Assembly (NCBI GenBank): GCA_043228905.1 | Contig: JBHGNT010000047.1 | Span: 1 to 64,000, forward strand | Length of the DNA: 64,000 bases | Reading direction: 5' to 3' | Origin: Azolla caroliniana | Lineage: Eukaryota; Polypodiophyta | In this document: piece by piece, positions 12,667 through 24,800 of the stretch | How positions within the stretch are numbered: the stretch's first letter is position 1 | Layout of the letters: the number at the start of each line of letters is the position of its first letter | Program-made: the position numbers and the translations under genes | The notes under the pieces: generated by a model | Told to the model about the DNA's origin: nothing | Seen by the model: the letters and a program-made list of their open reading frames with translations, nothing else | The model's database searches: none

Positions 12667-15590
12667 ATATGGAAATAAAAAATCAACATTCTGAAATTCA
12701 GGTCGAGAGACATGACGAAATTAGCAAACATGAGGAGGGAGTTGAGAGGAGCCCTTGAGTAAATAAAAATGTTCATACCTGGCTCGTGTGATATCGGATT
12801 TTTGTGTTCAAACATGCGTATCGAAGCTAACAACACTAGCTATGATATGGAATTAAAAAATCAAGATTTTGAAACTCAGGTCGAGAGACATTACGAAATT
12901 ACCAAATTTGAGGAGGGAGTTGAGAGGAGCCCTTGAGTAAATGAAAATGTTCATACATGGCTCGTGTCATATTGGATTTTTGTGTTCAAACATGCAAATC
13001 GAAGCTAACAAAACTACCTATGATATGGAAATAAAAAATGAATATTTTGAAACTCTATCCGAGAGACATGACGAAATTACCAAATTTGAGGAGTGAGTTG
13101 AGAAGAGTCAGGAGGTAAATTAAAATGTTCATACCTGGCTCGTGTGATATCGGATTTTTGTGTTCAAACATGCGAATCGAAGCTAACAACGCTAGCTATG
13201 ATATGGAATTAAAAAATCAAGATTTTGAAACTCAGGTCGAGAGACATGACGAAATTACCAAATTTGAGGAGGGAGTTGAGGGGAGCCCTTGAGTAAATGA
13301 AAATGTTCATACCTGGCTCGTGTAATATAGGATTTTTGTGTTCAAACATGCCAATCGAAGCTAACAACGCTAGATCTGATATGCACTTAAAAAATCAAGA
13401 TTTTGAAACTCTGGTCGAGAGACATGACGAAATTAGCAAATTTTTGTGTGAGTTGAGAAGAGCCCTTGAGTAAATGAAAATGTTCATACCTGGCTCGTGT
13501 AATATCGGATTTTTGTGTTCAAACATGCGAATCGAAGCTAACAATGCTAGCTATGATATGGAATTAAAAAATCAAGATTTTGAAACTCTGGTCGAGAGAC
13601 ATGACGAAATTAGCAAATTTGAGGAGTGAGTTGAGAAGAGCCCTTGAGTAAATGAAAATGTTCATACCTGGCTCGTGTGATATCGGATTTTTGTCTTCAA
13701 ACATGCGAATCGAAGCTAACAACGCTAGCTATGATATGGACTTAAAAAATCAAGATTTTGAAACTCTGGTCGAGAGACATGACGAAATTAGCAAATTTGA
13801 GGAGTGAGTTGAGAAGAGCCCTTGAGTAAATGGAAATGTTCATACCTGGCTCGTGTAATATCGGATTTTTGTGTTCAACCATGCGAATCGAAGCTAACAA
13901 CGCTAGCTATGATATGGAATTCAAAAATCAAGATTTTGAAACACAGGTCGAGAGACATGACGAAATTAGCAAACATGAGGAGGGAGTTGAGAGGAGCCCT
14001 TGAGTAAATTAAAATGTTCATACCTGGCTCGTGTGATATCGGATTTTTGTGTTCAAACATGCGAATCAAAGCTAACAACGCTAGCTATGATATGGAATTA
14101 AAAAATCAAGATTTTGAAACTCGGGTCGAGAGACATGACGAAATTACCAAATTTGAGAAGTGAGTTGAGAAGAGCCCTTGAGTAAATGAAAATGTTCATA
14201 CCTGGCTCGTGTAATATCGGATTTTTGTGTTCAAACATGCGAATCGAAGCTAACAACGATAGCTATGATATGGAATTAAAAAATCAAGATTTTGAAACTC
14301 AGGTCGAGAGACATGACGAAATTAGCAAATTTGAGGAGTGACTTGAGAAGATCCCTTGAGTAAATGAAAATGTTCATACCTGGCTCGTGTGATATCGGAT
14401 TTTTGTCTTCAAACATGCGAATCGAAGCTAACAACGCTAGCTATGATATGGAATTAAAAAATCAAGATTTTGAAACTCAGGTCGAGAGACATGACGAAAT
14501 TACAAAATTTAAGGAGTGAGTTGAGAAGATCTAGGAGGTAAATTAAAATGTTCATACCTGGCTCGTGTGATATCGGATTTCTGTGTTCAAACATGCGTAT
14601 CGAAGCTAACAACACTAGCTATGATATGGAATTAAAAAATCAAGATTTCGAAACTCAGGTAGAGAGACATGACGAAATTACCAAATTTGAGGAGTCAGTT
14701 GAGAGGAGCCCTTGAGTAAATGAAATTGTTCATAACTAGCTCGTGTCATATCGGATTTTTGTGTTCAAACATGCGAATCGAAGCTAACAACGCTAGCTAT
14801 GATATGGAATTAAAAAATCCAGATTTTGAAACTCAGGTGGAGAGACATGACGAAATTACCAAATTTGAGTAGTGAGTTGAGAGGAGCGCTTGAGTAAATG
14901 AAAATGTTCATACCTGGCTCGTGTAATATCGGATTTTTGTATTCAAACATGCGAATCGAAGCTAACAACGCTAGCTATGATATGGAATTAAAAAATCAAG
15001 ATTTTGAAACTCAGGTCGAAAGACATGACGAAATTAGCAAACATGAGGAGGGACTTGAGAGGAGCCCTTGAGTAAATTAAAATGTTCATACCTGGCTCGT
15101 GTCATATCGGATTTTTGTGTTCAAACATGCGTATCGAAGCTAACAACACTAGCTATGATATGGAATTAAAAAATCAAGATTTTGAAACTCAGGTCGAGAG
15201 ACATGACGAAATTACCAAATTTGAGTAGTGAGTTGAGAGGAGCCCTTGAGTAAATGAAAATGTTCATACCTGGCTCGTGTAATATAGGATTTTTGTGTTC
15301 AAACATGCGAATCGAAGCTAACAACGCTATCTATGATATGGAATTAAAAAATCAAGATTTTGAAACTCAGGTCGAAAGACATGACGAAATTAGCAAATTT
15401 GAGGAGTGAGTTGAGAAGAGCCCTTGAGTAAATGAAAATGTTCATACCTGGCTCGTGCCATATCGGATTTTTGTGTTCAAACATGCGAATCGAAGCTAAC
15501 AACGTTAGCTATGATATGGAAATAAAAAATCAAGATTTTGAAACTCAGGTCGAGAGAGATGACGAAATTAGCAAACATGAGCAGGGAGTT
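12667..15590 (+). repeat. type A satellite with scattered type B-like ends
   Basis: Ordinary 178-bp monomers. Two have type B-like ends rather than GAGCCCTTGAG: AAGAGTCAGGAGGTAAATT near 13105 and AAGATCTAGGAGGTAAATT near 14527. These show that the variant dominating the array after 28 kb also occurs at low frequency here. The monomer near 13440 has TTTTTGTGTGAG in place of TTTGAGGAGTGAG. No gene is visible. Confidence 0.85.
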
Positions 15591-18500
15591 GAGAGGAGCC
15601 CTTGAGTAAATTAAAATGTTCATACCTGGCTCGTGTCAAATCGCATTTTTGTGTTCAAACATGCGTATCGAAGCTAACAACACTAGCTACGATATGGAAT
15701 TCAAAAATCAAGATTTTGAAACTCAGGTCGAGAGACATGACGAAATTACCAAATTTGAGGAGTGAGTTGAGAGAAGCCCTTGAGTAAATCAAAAGGTTCA
15801 TACCTGGCTCGTGTCATATCGGATTTTTGTGTTCAAACATGCGAATCAAAGCTTACAACACTAGCTACGATATGGAATTAAAAAATCAAGATTTTGAAAC
15901 TCAGGTCGAGAGACATGACGAAATTACCAAATTTGAAGAGGGAGTTGAGAGAAGCCCTTGAGTAAATTAAAATGTTCATACCTGGCTCGTGTAATATGGG
16001 ATTTTTGTGTTCAAACATGCGAATCGAAGCTAACAACACTAGCTATGATATGGAATTAAAAAATCAAGATTTCGAAACTCAGGTCGAGAGACATGATGAA
16101 ATTACCAAATTTGAGGTGTGAGTTGAGAAGAGCCCTTGAGTAAATGAAAATTTTCATACCTGGCTCGTGTAATATAGGATTTTTGTGTTCAAACATGCGT
16201 ATCGAAGCTAACAACACTAGCTACGATATGGAATTCAAAAATCAAGATTTTGAAACTCAGGTCGAGAGACATGACGAAATTACCAAATTTGAGGAGTGAG
16301 TTGAGAGAAGCCCTTGAGTAAATCAAAAGGTTCATACCTGGCTCGTGTCATATCGGATTTTTGTGTTCAAACATGCGAATCAAAGCTTACAACACTAGCT
16401 ACGATATGGAATTAAAAAATCAAGATTTTGAAACTCAGGTCGAGAGACATGACGAAATTACCAAATTTGAAGAGGGAGTTGAGAGAAGCCCTTGAGTAAA
16501 TTAAAATGTTCATACCTGGCTCGTGTAATATGGGATTTTTGTGTTCAAACATGCGAATCGAAGCTAACAACACTAGCTATGATATGGAATTAAAAAATCA
16601 AGATTTCGAAACTCAGGTCGAGAGACATGATGAAATTACCAAATTTGAGTAGTGAGTTGAGAGGAGCCCTTGAGTAAATGAAAATGTTCATACCTGGCTC
16701 GTGTAATATAGGATTTTTGTGTTCAAACATGCGAATCGAAGCTAACAACGCTATCTATGATATGGAATTAAAAAATCAAGATTTTGAAACTCAGGTCGAA
16801 AGACATGACGAAATTAGCAAATTTGAGGAGTGAGTTGAGAAGAGCCCTTGAGTAAATGAAAATGTTCATACCTGGCTCGTGCCATATCGGATTTTTGTGT
16901 TCAAACATGCGAATCGAAGCTAACAACGTTAGCTATGATATGGAATTCAAAAATCAAGATTTTGAAACTCAGGTCGAGAGACATGACGAAATTACCAAAT
17001 TTGAGGAGTGAGTTGAGAGAAGCCCTTGAGTAAATCAAAAGGTTCATACCTGGCTCGTGTCATATCGGATTTTTGTGTTCAAACATGCGAATCAAAGCTT
17101 ACAACACTAGCTACGATATGGAATTAAAAAATCAAGATTTTGAAACTCAGGTCGAGAGACATGACGAAATTACCAAATTTGAAGAGGGAGTTGAGAGAAG
17201 CCCTTGAGTAAATTAAAATGTTCATACCTGGCTCGTGTAATATGGGATTTTTGTGTTCAAACATGCGAATCAAAGCTTACAACACTAGCTACGATATGGA
17301 ATTAAAAAATCAAGATTTTGAAACTCAGGTCGAGAGACATGACGAAATTACCAAATTTGAAGAGGGAGTTGAGAGAAGCCCTTGAGTAAATTAAAATGTT
17401 CATACCTGGCTCGTGTAATATGGGATTTTTGTGTTCAAACATGCGAATCGAAGCTAACAACACTAGCTATGATATGGAATTAAAAAATCAAGATTTCGAA
17501 ACTCAGGTCGAGAGACATGATGAAATTACCAAATTTGAGGTGTGAGTTGAGAAGAGCCCTTGAGTAAATGAAAATGTTCATACCTGGCTCGTGTCATATA
17601 GGATTTTTGTGTTCAAACATGCGAATCGAAGCTAACAACGCTAGCTATGATATGGAATTAAAAAATCAAGATTTTGAAACTCAGGTCGAGAGAGATGACA
17701 AAATTCGCAAACTTGAGGAGGTAGTGGAGAGGAGCCCTTGAGTAAATTAAAATGCTCATACCTGGCTCGCGTCATATCGGATTTTTGTGTTCAAACATGC
17801 GAATCAAAGCTTACAACACTAGCTACGATATGGAATTAAAAAATCAAGATTTTGAAACTCAGGTCGAGAGACGTGACGAAATTACCAAATTTGAAGAGGG
17901 AGTTGAGAGAAGCCCTTGAGTAAATTAAAATGTTCATACCTGGCTCGTGTAATATGGGATTTTTGTGTTCAAACATGCGAATCGAAGCTAACAACACTAG
18001 CTATGATATGGAATTAAAAATTCAAGATTTTGAAACTCAGGTCGAGAGAGATGACGAAATTCACAAACTTGAGGAGGTAGTGGAGAGGAGCCCTTGAGTA
18101 AATTAAAATGCTCATACCTGGCTCGCGTGATATCGGATTTTTGTGTTCAAACATGCGAATCGAAGCTAACAACGCTAGCTATGATATGGAATTAAAAAAT
18201 CAAGATTTTGAAACTCAGGTCAAAGACATGACGAAATTAGCAAACATGAGGAGGGAGTTGAGAGGAGCCCTTGAGTAAATTAAAATGTTCATACCTGGCT
18301 CGTGTAATATAGGATTTTTGTGTTGAAACATGCGTATCGAAGCTAACAACACTAGCTATGATATGGAATTAAAAAATCAAGATTTTGAAACTCAGGTCGA
18401 GAGACATGACGAAATTACCAAATTTGAGTAGTGAGTTGAGAGGAGCCCTTGAGTAAATGAAAATGTCCATACCTGGCTCGTGTAATATAGGATTTTTGTG

Positions 18501-19330
18501 TTCAAACATGCGAATCGAAGCTAACAACGCTAGCTATGATATGGAATTAAAAAATGAAGATTTTGAAACTCAGGTCGAGAGACATGACGAAATTAGCAAA
18601 TTTGAGGAGTGAGTTGAGAGGTGCCCTTGAGTAAATGAAAATGTTCATACCTGGCTCGTGTAATATAGGATTTTTATGTTCAAACATGCGAATCGAAGCT
18701 AACAACACTATCTATGATATGGAATTAAAAAATCAAGATTTTGAAACTCAGGTCGAAAGACATGACGAAATTACCAAATTTGAGGAGTGAGTTGAGAAGA
18801 GCCCTTGAGTAAATGAAAATGTTCATACCTGGCTCGTGCCATATCGGATTTTTGTGTTCAAACATGCGAATCGAAGCTAACAACGTTAGCTATGATATGG
18901 AAATAAAAAATCAAGATTTTCAAACTCAGGTCGAGAGAGATGACGAAATTAGCAAACATGAGCAGGGAGTTGAGAGGAGCCCTTGAGTAAATTAAAATGT
19001 TCATACCTGGCTCGTGTCAAATCGGATTTTTGTGTTCAAACATGCGTATCGAAGCTAATACCACTAGCTATGATATGGAATTAAAAAATCAAGATTTTGA
19101 AACTCAGGTCGAGAGAGATGACAAAATTCGCAAACTTGAGGAGGTAGTGGAGAGGAGCCCTTGAGTAAATTAAAATGCTCATACCTGGCTCGCGTGATAT
19201 CGGATTTTTGTGTTCAAACATGCGAATCAAAGCTTACAACACTAGCTACGATATGGAATTAAAAAATCAAGATTTTGAAACTCAGGTCGAGAGACGTGAC
19301 GAAATTACCAAATTTGAAGAGGGAGTTGAG
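15590..19330 (+). repeat. mosaic of 3-, 4- and 8-monomer duplications
   Basis: A diagnostic monomer with AATCAAAGCTTAC (a HindIII site) occurs at 15844, 16378, 17090, 17268, 17802 and 19225. The spacings are 534, 712, 178, 534 and 1423 bp, that is 3, 4, 1, 3 and 8 monomers. A second marker, GTGCCATATCGG, occurs at 15455, 16879 and 18836, spaced by 8 and then 11 monomers. This is the pattern expected from repeated overlapping unequal exchanges. No gene is visible. Confidence 0.8.
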
Positions 19331-19340
19331 ACAAGCCCTT

Positions 19341-21120
19341 GAGTAAATTAAAATGTTCATACCTGGCTCGTGTAATATGGGATTTTTGTGTTCAAACATG
19401 CGAATCGAAGCTAACAACACTAGCTATGATATGGAATTAAAAAATCAAGATTTTGAAACTCAGGTCGAGAGACATGATGAAATTACCAAATTTGAGGAGT
19501 GAGTTGAGAAGAGCCCTTGAGTAAATGAAAATGTTCATACCTGGCTCGTGTAATATAGGATTTTTGTGTTCAAACATGAAAATCGAAGCTAACAACGCTA
19601 GCTATGATATGGAATTAAAAAATCAAGATTTTGAAACTCAGGTCGAGAGACATGACGAAATTAGCAAATTTGAGGAGTGAGTTGAGAAGAGCCCTTGAGT
19701 AAATGAAAATGTTCATACCTGGCTCGTGTGATATCGGATTTTTGTGTTCAAACATGCGAATCGAAGCTAACAATGCTAGCTATGATATGAAATTAAAAAT
19801 CAAGATTTTGAAACTCAAGTCGAGAGACATGACGAAATTAGCAAACATGAGGAGGGAGTTGAGAGGAGCCCTTGAGTAAATTAAAATGTTCATACCTGGC
19901 TCGTGTTATATCGGCTTTTTGTGTTCTAACATGCGAATCGAAGCTAACAACACTACCTATGATATGGAATTAAAAAATCAAGATTTTGAAACTCAGGTCG
20001 AGAGAGATGACGAAATTCGCAAACTTGAGGAGGTAGTGGAGAGGAGCCCTTGAGTAAATTAAAATGCTCATACCTGGCTCGCGTGATATCGGATTTTTGT
20101 GTTCAAACATGCGAATCGAAGCTAACAACGCTAGCTATGATATAGATATAAAAAATCAAGATTTTGAAACTCAGGTCGAGAGAGATGACGAAATTAGCAA
20201 ACATGAGCAGGGAGTTGAGAGGAGCCCTTGAGTAAATTAAAATGTTCATACCTGGCTCGTGTAATATGGGATTTTTGTGTTCAAACATGCGAATCGAAGC
20301 TAACAACACTAGCTATGATATGGAATTAAAAAATCAAGATTTTGAAACTCAGGTCGAGAGACATGATGAAATTACCAAATTTGAGGAGTGAGTTGAGAAG
20401 AGCCCTTGAGTAAATGAAAATGTTCATACCTGGCTCGTGTAATATAGGATTTTTGTGTTCAAACATGAAAATCGAAGCTAACAACGCTAGCTATGATATG
20501 GAATTAAAAAATCAAGATTTTGAAACTCAGGTCGAGAGACATGACGAAATTAGCAAATTTGAGGAGTGAGTTGAGAAGAGCCCTTGAGTAAATGAAAATG
20601 TTCATACCTGGCTCGTGTGATATCGGATTTTTGTGTTCAAACATGCGAATCGAAGCTAACAATGCTAGCTATGATATGAAATTAAAAATCAAGATTTTGA
20701 AACTCAAGTCGAGAGACATGACGAAATTAGCAAACATGAGGAGGGAGTTGAGAGGAGCCCTTGAGTAAATTAAAATGTTCATACCTGGCTCGTGTTATAT
20801 CGGCTTTTTGTGTTCTAACATGCGAATCGAAGCTAACAACACTACCTATGATATGGAATTAAAAAATCAAGATTTTGAAACTCAGGTCGAGAGAGATGAC
20901 GAAATTCGCAAACTTGAGGAGGTAGTGGAGAGGAGCCCTTGAGTAAATTAAAATGCTCATACCTGGCTCGCGTGATATCGGATTTTTGTGTTCAAACATG
21001 CGAATCGAAGCTAACAACGCTAGCTATGATATAGAAATAAAAAATCAAGATTTTGAAACTCAGGTCGAGAGAGATGACGAAATTAGCAAACATGAGCAGG
21101 GAGTTGAGAGGAGCCCTTGA
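19341..21120 (+). repeat. five-monomer tandem duplication (889 bp)
   Basis: Bases 19341-20229 recur at 20230-21120 with an offset of 889 bp. The shared markers are a GTAATATGGG monomer, CATGAAAATCG at 19575 and 20464, a monomer lacking one A in its A-tract (which makes 889 rather than 890), GTGTTATATCGGC, and AAATGCTCATACCTGGCTCGCG. Copia element 1 lies immediately downstream. Confidence 0.85.
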
Positions 21121-21208
21121 GTAAATTAAAATGTTCATACCTGGCTCGTGTCAGATCGGATTTTTGTGTTCAAACATGCGTATCGAAGCTAACAACACTA
21201 GCTATGAT

Positions 21209-21246
21209 ATGGAATTAAAAAATCAAGATTTTGAAAATGTTAATAC
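21209..21246 (+). repeat. deleted satellite monomer at the left edge of copia 1
   Basis: The last monomer before the retroelement runs normally to GATTTTGAAA and then jumps to ATGTTAATAC, which resembles the next monomer's ATGTTCATAC. About 80 bp in between are missing. The final AATAC differs by one base from the CATAC following the element at 26568-26572, so it is the probable target-site duplication. Confidence 0.7.
21242..21246. other. probable target-site duplication, left (AATAC)
   Basis: Five bases abut the left LTR. The right copy, CATAC, is the satellite consensus at this monomer position. The single mismatch is most simply a later C-to-A change. Confidence 0.6.
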
Positions 21247-21835
21247 TGTCGCAATTCCGTGCTCGGCCACAACCGAGGAACTGGATCGATTCACAGAAAA
21301 CGGGAAATACAACAATGCACGAAAAACAATAGAGAGAAGGGTACACTGGATGTTTTACGTGGAAAACCCTAAATGGGAAAAACCACGGGAGTGCAAGACT
21401 CCAACTATCACTATACGCGGGAATGTACAATGGCGAGCTGCAAGGCGACGACCTTGAGCTCACTGTCCTTGCCACAGGCGGCGGTATTACACAGAGGCGT
21501 CGACCTCTTCCTTCCTCTTTCTCTCTCACTCTCTCTCAGCTGCTCTCACTTCGCTCCCTCTTAGTGGAAAACAGAAAAATGAGCAACAACACTAAAACTG
21601 TTTGCCCTAAGTCATATTTATACACATATGACTTTCAGGCTATTTACAAATATAGCTTCAAGGGCCCTTGGCAAACATATTCACAGATATGTCCCCGCAT
21701 CCGGATCTCTCTCCGGGTACATACGGCATCCGGCTCCGTAACCGGGTACTCTTCATCCGGCGGTTCCGTAACAGCCTCCGGGCTTGCCGTCATTCATCTC
21801 CGGACATCCCATCCGGAGGGACCGAAATCCCAACA
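21247..21835 (-). repeat. copia 1 3' LTR, 589 bp
   Basis: On the minus strand it runs from TGTTGGG at 21835 to GCGACA at 21247. It matches 25951-26567 with about 6 substitutions and lacks a 28-bp repeat present there. It contains a TATA-like TATAAATA at 21615-21622 inside a short palindrome with arms GTCATAT and ATATGAC, a CCGG-rich U3 segment (21705-21825) and a pyrimidine-rich TCTTTCTCTCTC tract near 21515-21540. Confidence 0.95.
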
Positions 21836-21845
21836 AACTCCCCCT
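21836..21845 (-). other. copia 1 polypurine tract
   Basis: On the minus strand AGGGGGAGTT lies directly between the gag-pol stop codon and the 3' LTR. This is the expected place for the primer of plus-strand DNA synthesis. The same tract is conserved in copia 2 at 60388-60397. Confidence 0.9.
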
Positions 21846-24800
21846 TCACTTCGGCATGGGATGTCTCGCCAACCCGATCCTCTTCCGGCATGCTTCCAGC
21901 TTGTCGGGTGTGAGCACCTTGGTCAGCATATCCGACCCGTTCTCGTCCGTGTGGATCTTCGTCAGCACGAACTCCTTGTCTTCTATCCTTTCCCGGATCC
22001 AGTGGTATCTACGCTGGATGTGTTTCGTCCGGGAATGGTAGGCCGCGTTCTTTGCAAGGTGGATGGCACTCTGACTATCGCAGTAGAGTCGGTACTCCTC
22101 CTGCCGGATACCGAGCTCTCTAACGAAGTCCTTCATCCATATTATTTCCTTGCCGGCTTCAACAGCCGCCATGTACTCCGCCTCCGTGGTTGACAACGCA
22201 ACCGTCTTCTGCAACCTCGACTGCCACGAAACGGCTCCCCCTGCATATGTCATTACATACCCTGATGTAGACCGGCTGGTATCCGCATCAGCCGACATGT
22301 CCGAATCGGTAAATCCATCGAGTTCGGGCTTACCGGAGCCGAATCGGAGGCACATGTTCGAAGTGCCCTTTAAGTATCGGAGTATCCATTTGACCGCGTT
22401 CCAGTGCTCCTTGCCGGGATTACTCATATACCGGCTCACCACTCCGACTGCGTATCCAATGTCCGGTCGGGTACACACCATTGCGTACATCAAGCTCCCG
22501 ACGGCAGAGGCATATGGTATCTTCATCATATCCTCCTTTTCAACTTTTGTCTTGGGACTTTGCTTGCTGGACAACTTGCAGTTTGCCGGGAGTGTTGACC
22601 CGACCGGTCTTGCTTCCGACATGTTGAACCGGTGAAGCACCTTTGTCACGTACTTCTCCTGTGACAGCCACAACTGCTTCTTCTTCCGGTCCCGGATGAT
22701 GTGCATCCCTAGTATTTGCCTCGCCGGACCCAGGTCCTTCATTGAGAAGGTTCGGTGAAGAGCCTTCTTCAGCATCCGTATCTTGACCTGGTCTCGTCCG
22801 ACGATCAACATGTCGTCCACGTATAGGAGGAGTATTAGAAAGTCTCCTCCTTCGTACTTCTTCACAAACACGCAGTGGTCGGACTGCGTTTTGAGGTACC
22901 CTTCGTCGGTCATGAAAGAGTCAAACTTCCGGTACCATTGCCGGGGAGCCTGCTTCAGTCCGTAAAGGCTCTTCTTCAACCGGCATACCAGGTGCTCCTT
23001 CCCTTTCTTCTCGAATCCTTCCGGTTGCTGCATGTAGATCTCTTCATCGAGGTCACCGTGAAGGAATGTCGTCTTCACGTCCATCTGTTCTACCTCGAGG
23101 TCCATGCTTGCCGCTATGCTCAGCACCGTCCGGATGGAGGTCATCTTCACTACCGGGGCAAATATCTCGTCGAAGTCGACGCCCTTCTTCTGCTGAAACC
23201 CCTTCACCACGATCCTGGCTTTGTATCTCGGGGGGTTTCCGGCATCTCCCGGTTTCAGCTTGAACACCCACTTGTTACGGAGTGCCCGTTTTCCTTTCGG
23301 CAGCTCCACAAGTTCATATGTGTGGTTCTCATGCAGGGAATCCATCTCCTCCTGCATGGCACTTAACCACCTGCGGCTATGGGTGTCATGCTTCGCTTCT
23401 TCAAAGCTTTCCGGCTCCCCTTCGTCGGTTAGCAGCACGTGCTCTGGTTCTGGAAATCTCCGGGGGGCCCTTCTCTCTCTTAGAGGATATCTCCTTTCCG
23501 GAGCTTCGGTAACCGGTTCTTCCGATTCTTCTTCATCCGAATCCATTTCGGGATCGGGGCCGGTTCCGGTATTATTTTCATCTTCTTCGGCCGGTTCTGT
23601 TTCTTCACCGTCTTCGGCCGGATCCTCGAGTGCTAACCGGTCCCTTGCCGGTCGGGACTGCTCCTCGTAGAGTTGATCCTCACCGGTCGACTTGGAGCTC
23701 TTCATCTTCTTCTCCGACTCCCAGTCGGCGAGTGTCTTGTCCTCCATGAAGATGATATCTCGACTCCTGAATATCTTCTTGTCGACCGGGTCCCATACTC
23801 GGTAGCCGAACTCGTCGTCGCCGTAACCGAGGAATATGCATGGCCGGGTCTTTGGATCTAGCTTTCCTCTCCGGTCCTTTGCCACATGCACGTATGCGAG
23901 ACACCCGAACACCTTCAGATGCCGGTAGGACACTTCCTTACCGGTCCACACTTTCTGCGGCGTGTCTCCGTCCAACGGTACTGAGGGTGATCTGTTTATC
24001 ACGTATGTCGCCGTCGACATTGCCTCAGCCCAAAACCCCTTGGGTAATTTCGCATGCGCCAGCATACTCCGGACCCTCTCCATTATGGTCCGGTTCATCC
24101 TCTCGGCCAGCCCGTTTAGTTCCGGCGTCTTCGGCACAGTAAACTCGAGCCGGATTCCCTTCGAGCGACAGTACTCCTGGAACTGCCCCCGGTATTCCCC
24201 TCCGTTATCCGCTCGTATCGCTTTCAGCTTCTTGCCGGATTCTCTTTCCACTCTCGCGTGGAGTTCTTTGAAGACGGACAACACTTGGTCCTTTGTCTTC
24301 AACGGTGCCGTCCACAGCTTCCGGCTGTGATCATCAATGAAAGTCACGAAGTACTGGGCTCCGCCATGTGACTTCGTTTCTACCTGACACACATCAGTGT
24401 GCACCAACTCCAATGGTGCGCTACGTCTCGTCGGTGGCCTTGAGTGGAAGGAGGTTCGGTTCTGCTTACCGGCCAGGAAATCGGTGCACTTCTCCAGGTG
24501 CACATGCTTCACTGGAATAAGGTTGTCTTCTGCAAGCCTCTTCATCCCCTTCTCACTCATGTGGCACAGCCTTTTGTGCCACAGCTCACCGGCAGTGTCG
24601 GCTGCCACATTCAGCTCTTCCGGACACAACCAGGCATTCATAAGGTACAGTGTGTTGACTTTCCGGGCCCGAGCCACTATCAGGCTTCCCTTGCTGAACT
24701 TCATTACGCCGTTCCGGATGCTACCTGTGTAACCTTCATCGTCTAGCCTCCCGGCCGAAATCAGGTTCAATCGAACCTCCGGAACGTGTCGGACATCCTT

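Larger units (their letters stand above)
1..21246 (+). repeat. 178-bp satellite array, type A
   Basis: About 119 head-to-tail monomers of about 178 bp; the TGTTCATAC motif recurs at 151, 329 and so on. Each monomer carries, in order, TTCATACCTGGCTCGTGT, a variable block (GATATCGG, AATATCGG or CATATCGG), GTGTTCAAACATGCGAATCG, AACGCTAGCTATGATATGG, A-rich AATTAAAAAATCAAGATTTTG, TCGAGAGACATGACG, and a purine-rich end. Type A mostly ends GAGCCCTTGAGTAAAT followed by GAAAATG or TAAAATG. Neighbouring copies differ by a few substitutions. Open frames of 61-68 codons occur on both strands but recur only because the monomer recurs; 178 is not divisible by 3 and no frame crosses a monomer. No gene is supported anywhere in this stretch. 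A centromeric role is possible but not shown. Confidence 0.97.

Noticed and set aside
1791-21000. Many 61-68-codon open frames on both strands, with similar peptides repeated across the array
   Set aside because: They repeat because the monomer repeats. The frames end within one monomer plus overlap, show no codon-type conservation, and have no start context. The same applies to those at 27-50 kb and 60.8-64 kb.
1-21246. CRISPR-like array (regular direct repeats)
   Set aside because: Repeats are contiguous 178-bp monomers without unique spacers, and no cas gene is present.
21131-21457. 108-codon plus-strand frame crossing from satellite into the copia 1 LTR
   Set aside because: It spans the insertion junction and joins unrelated sequences; an accidental frame.
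21423-22193. 256-codon plus-strand frame over the copia 1 3' LTR and pol end
   Set aside because: It runs antisense through LTR and RNase H, has low-complexity content, and is not repeated intact at the other LTR.
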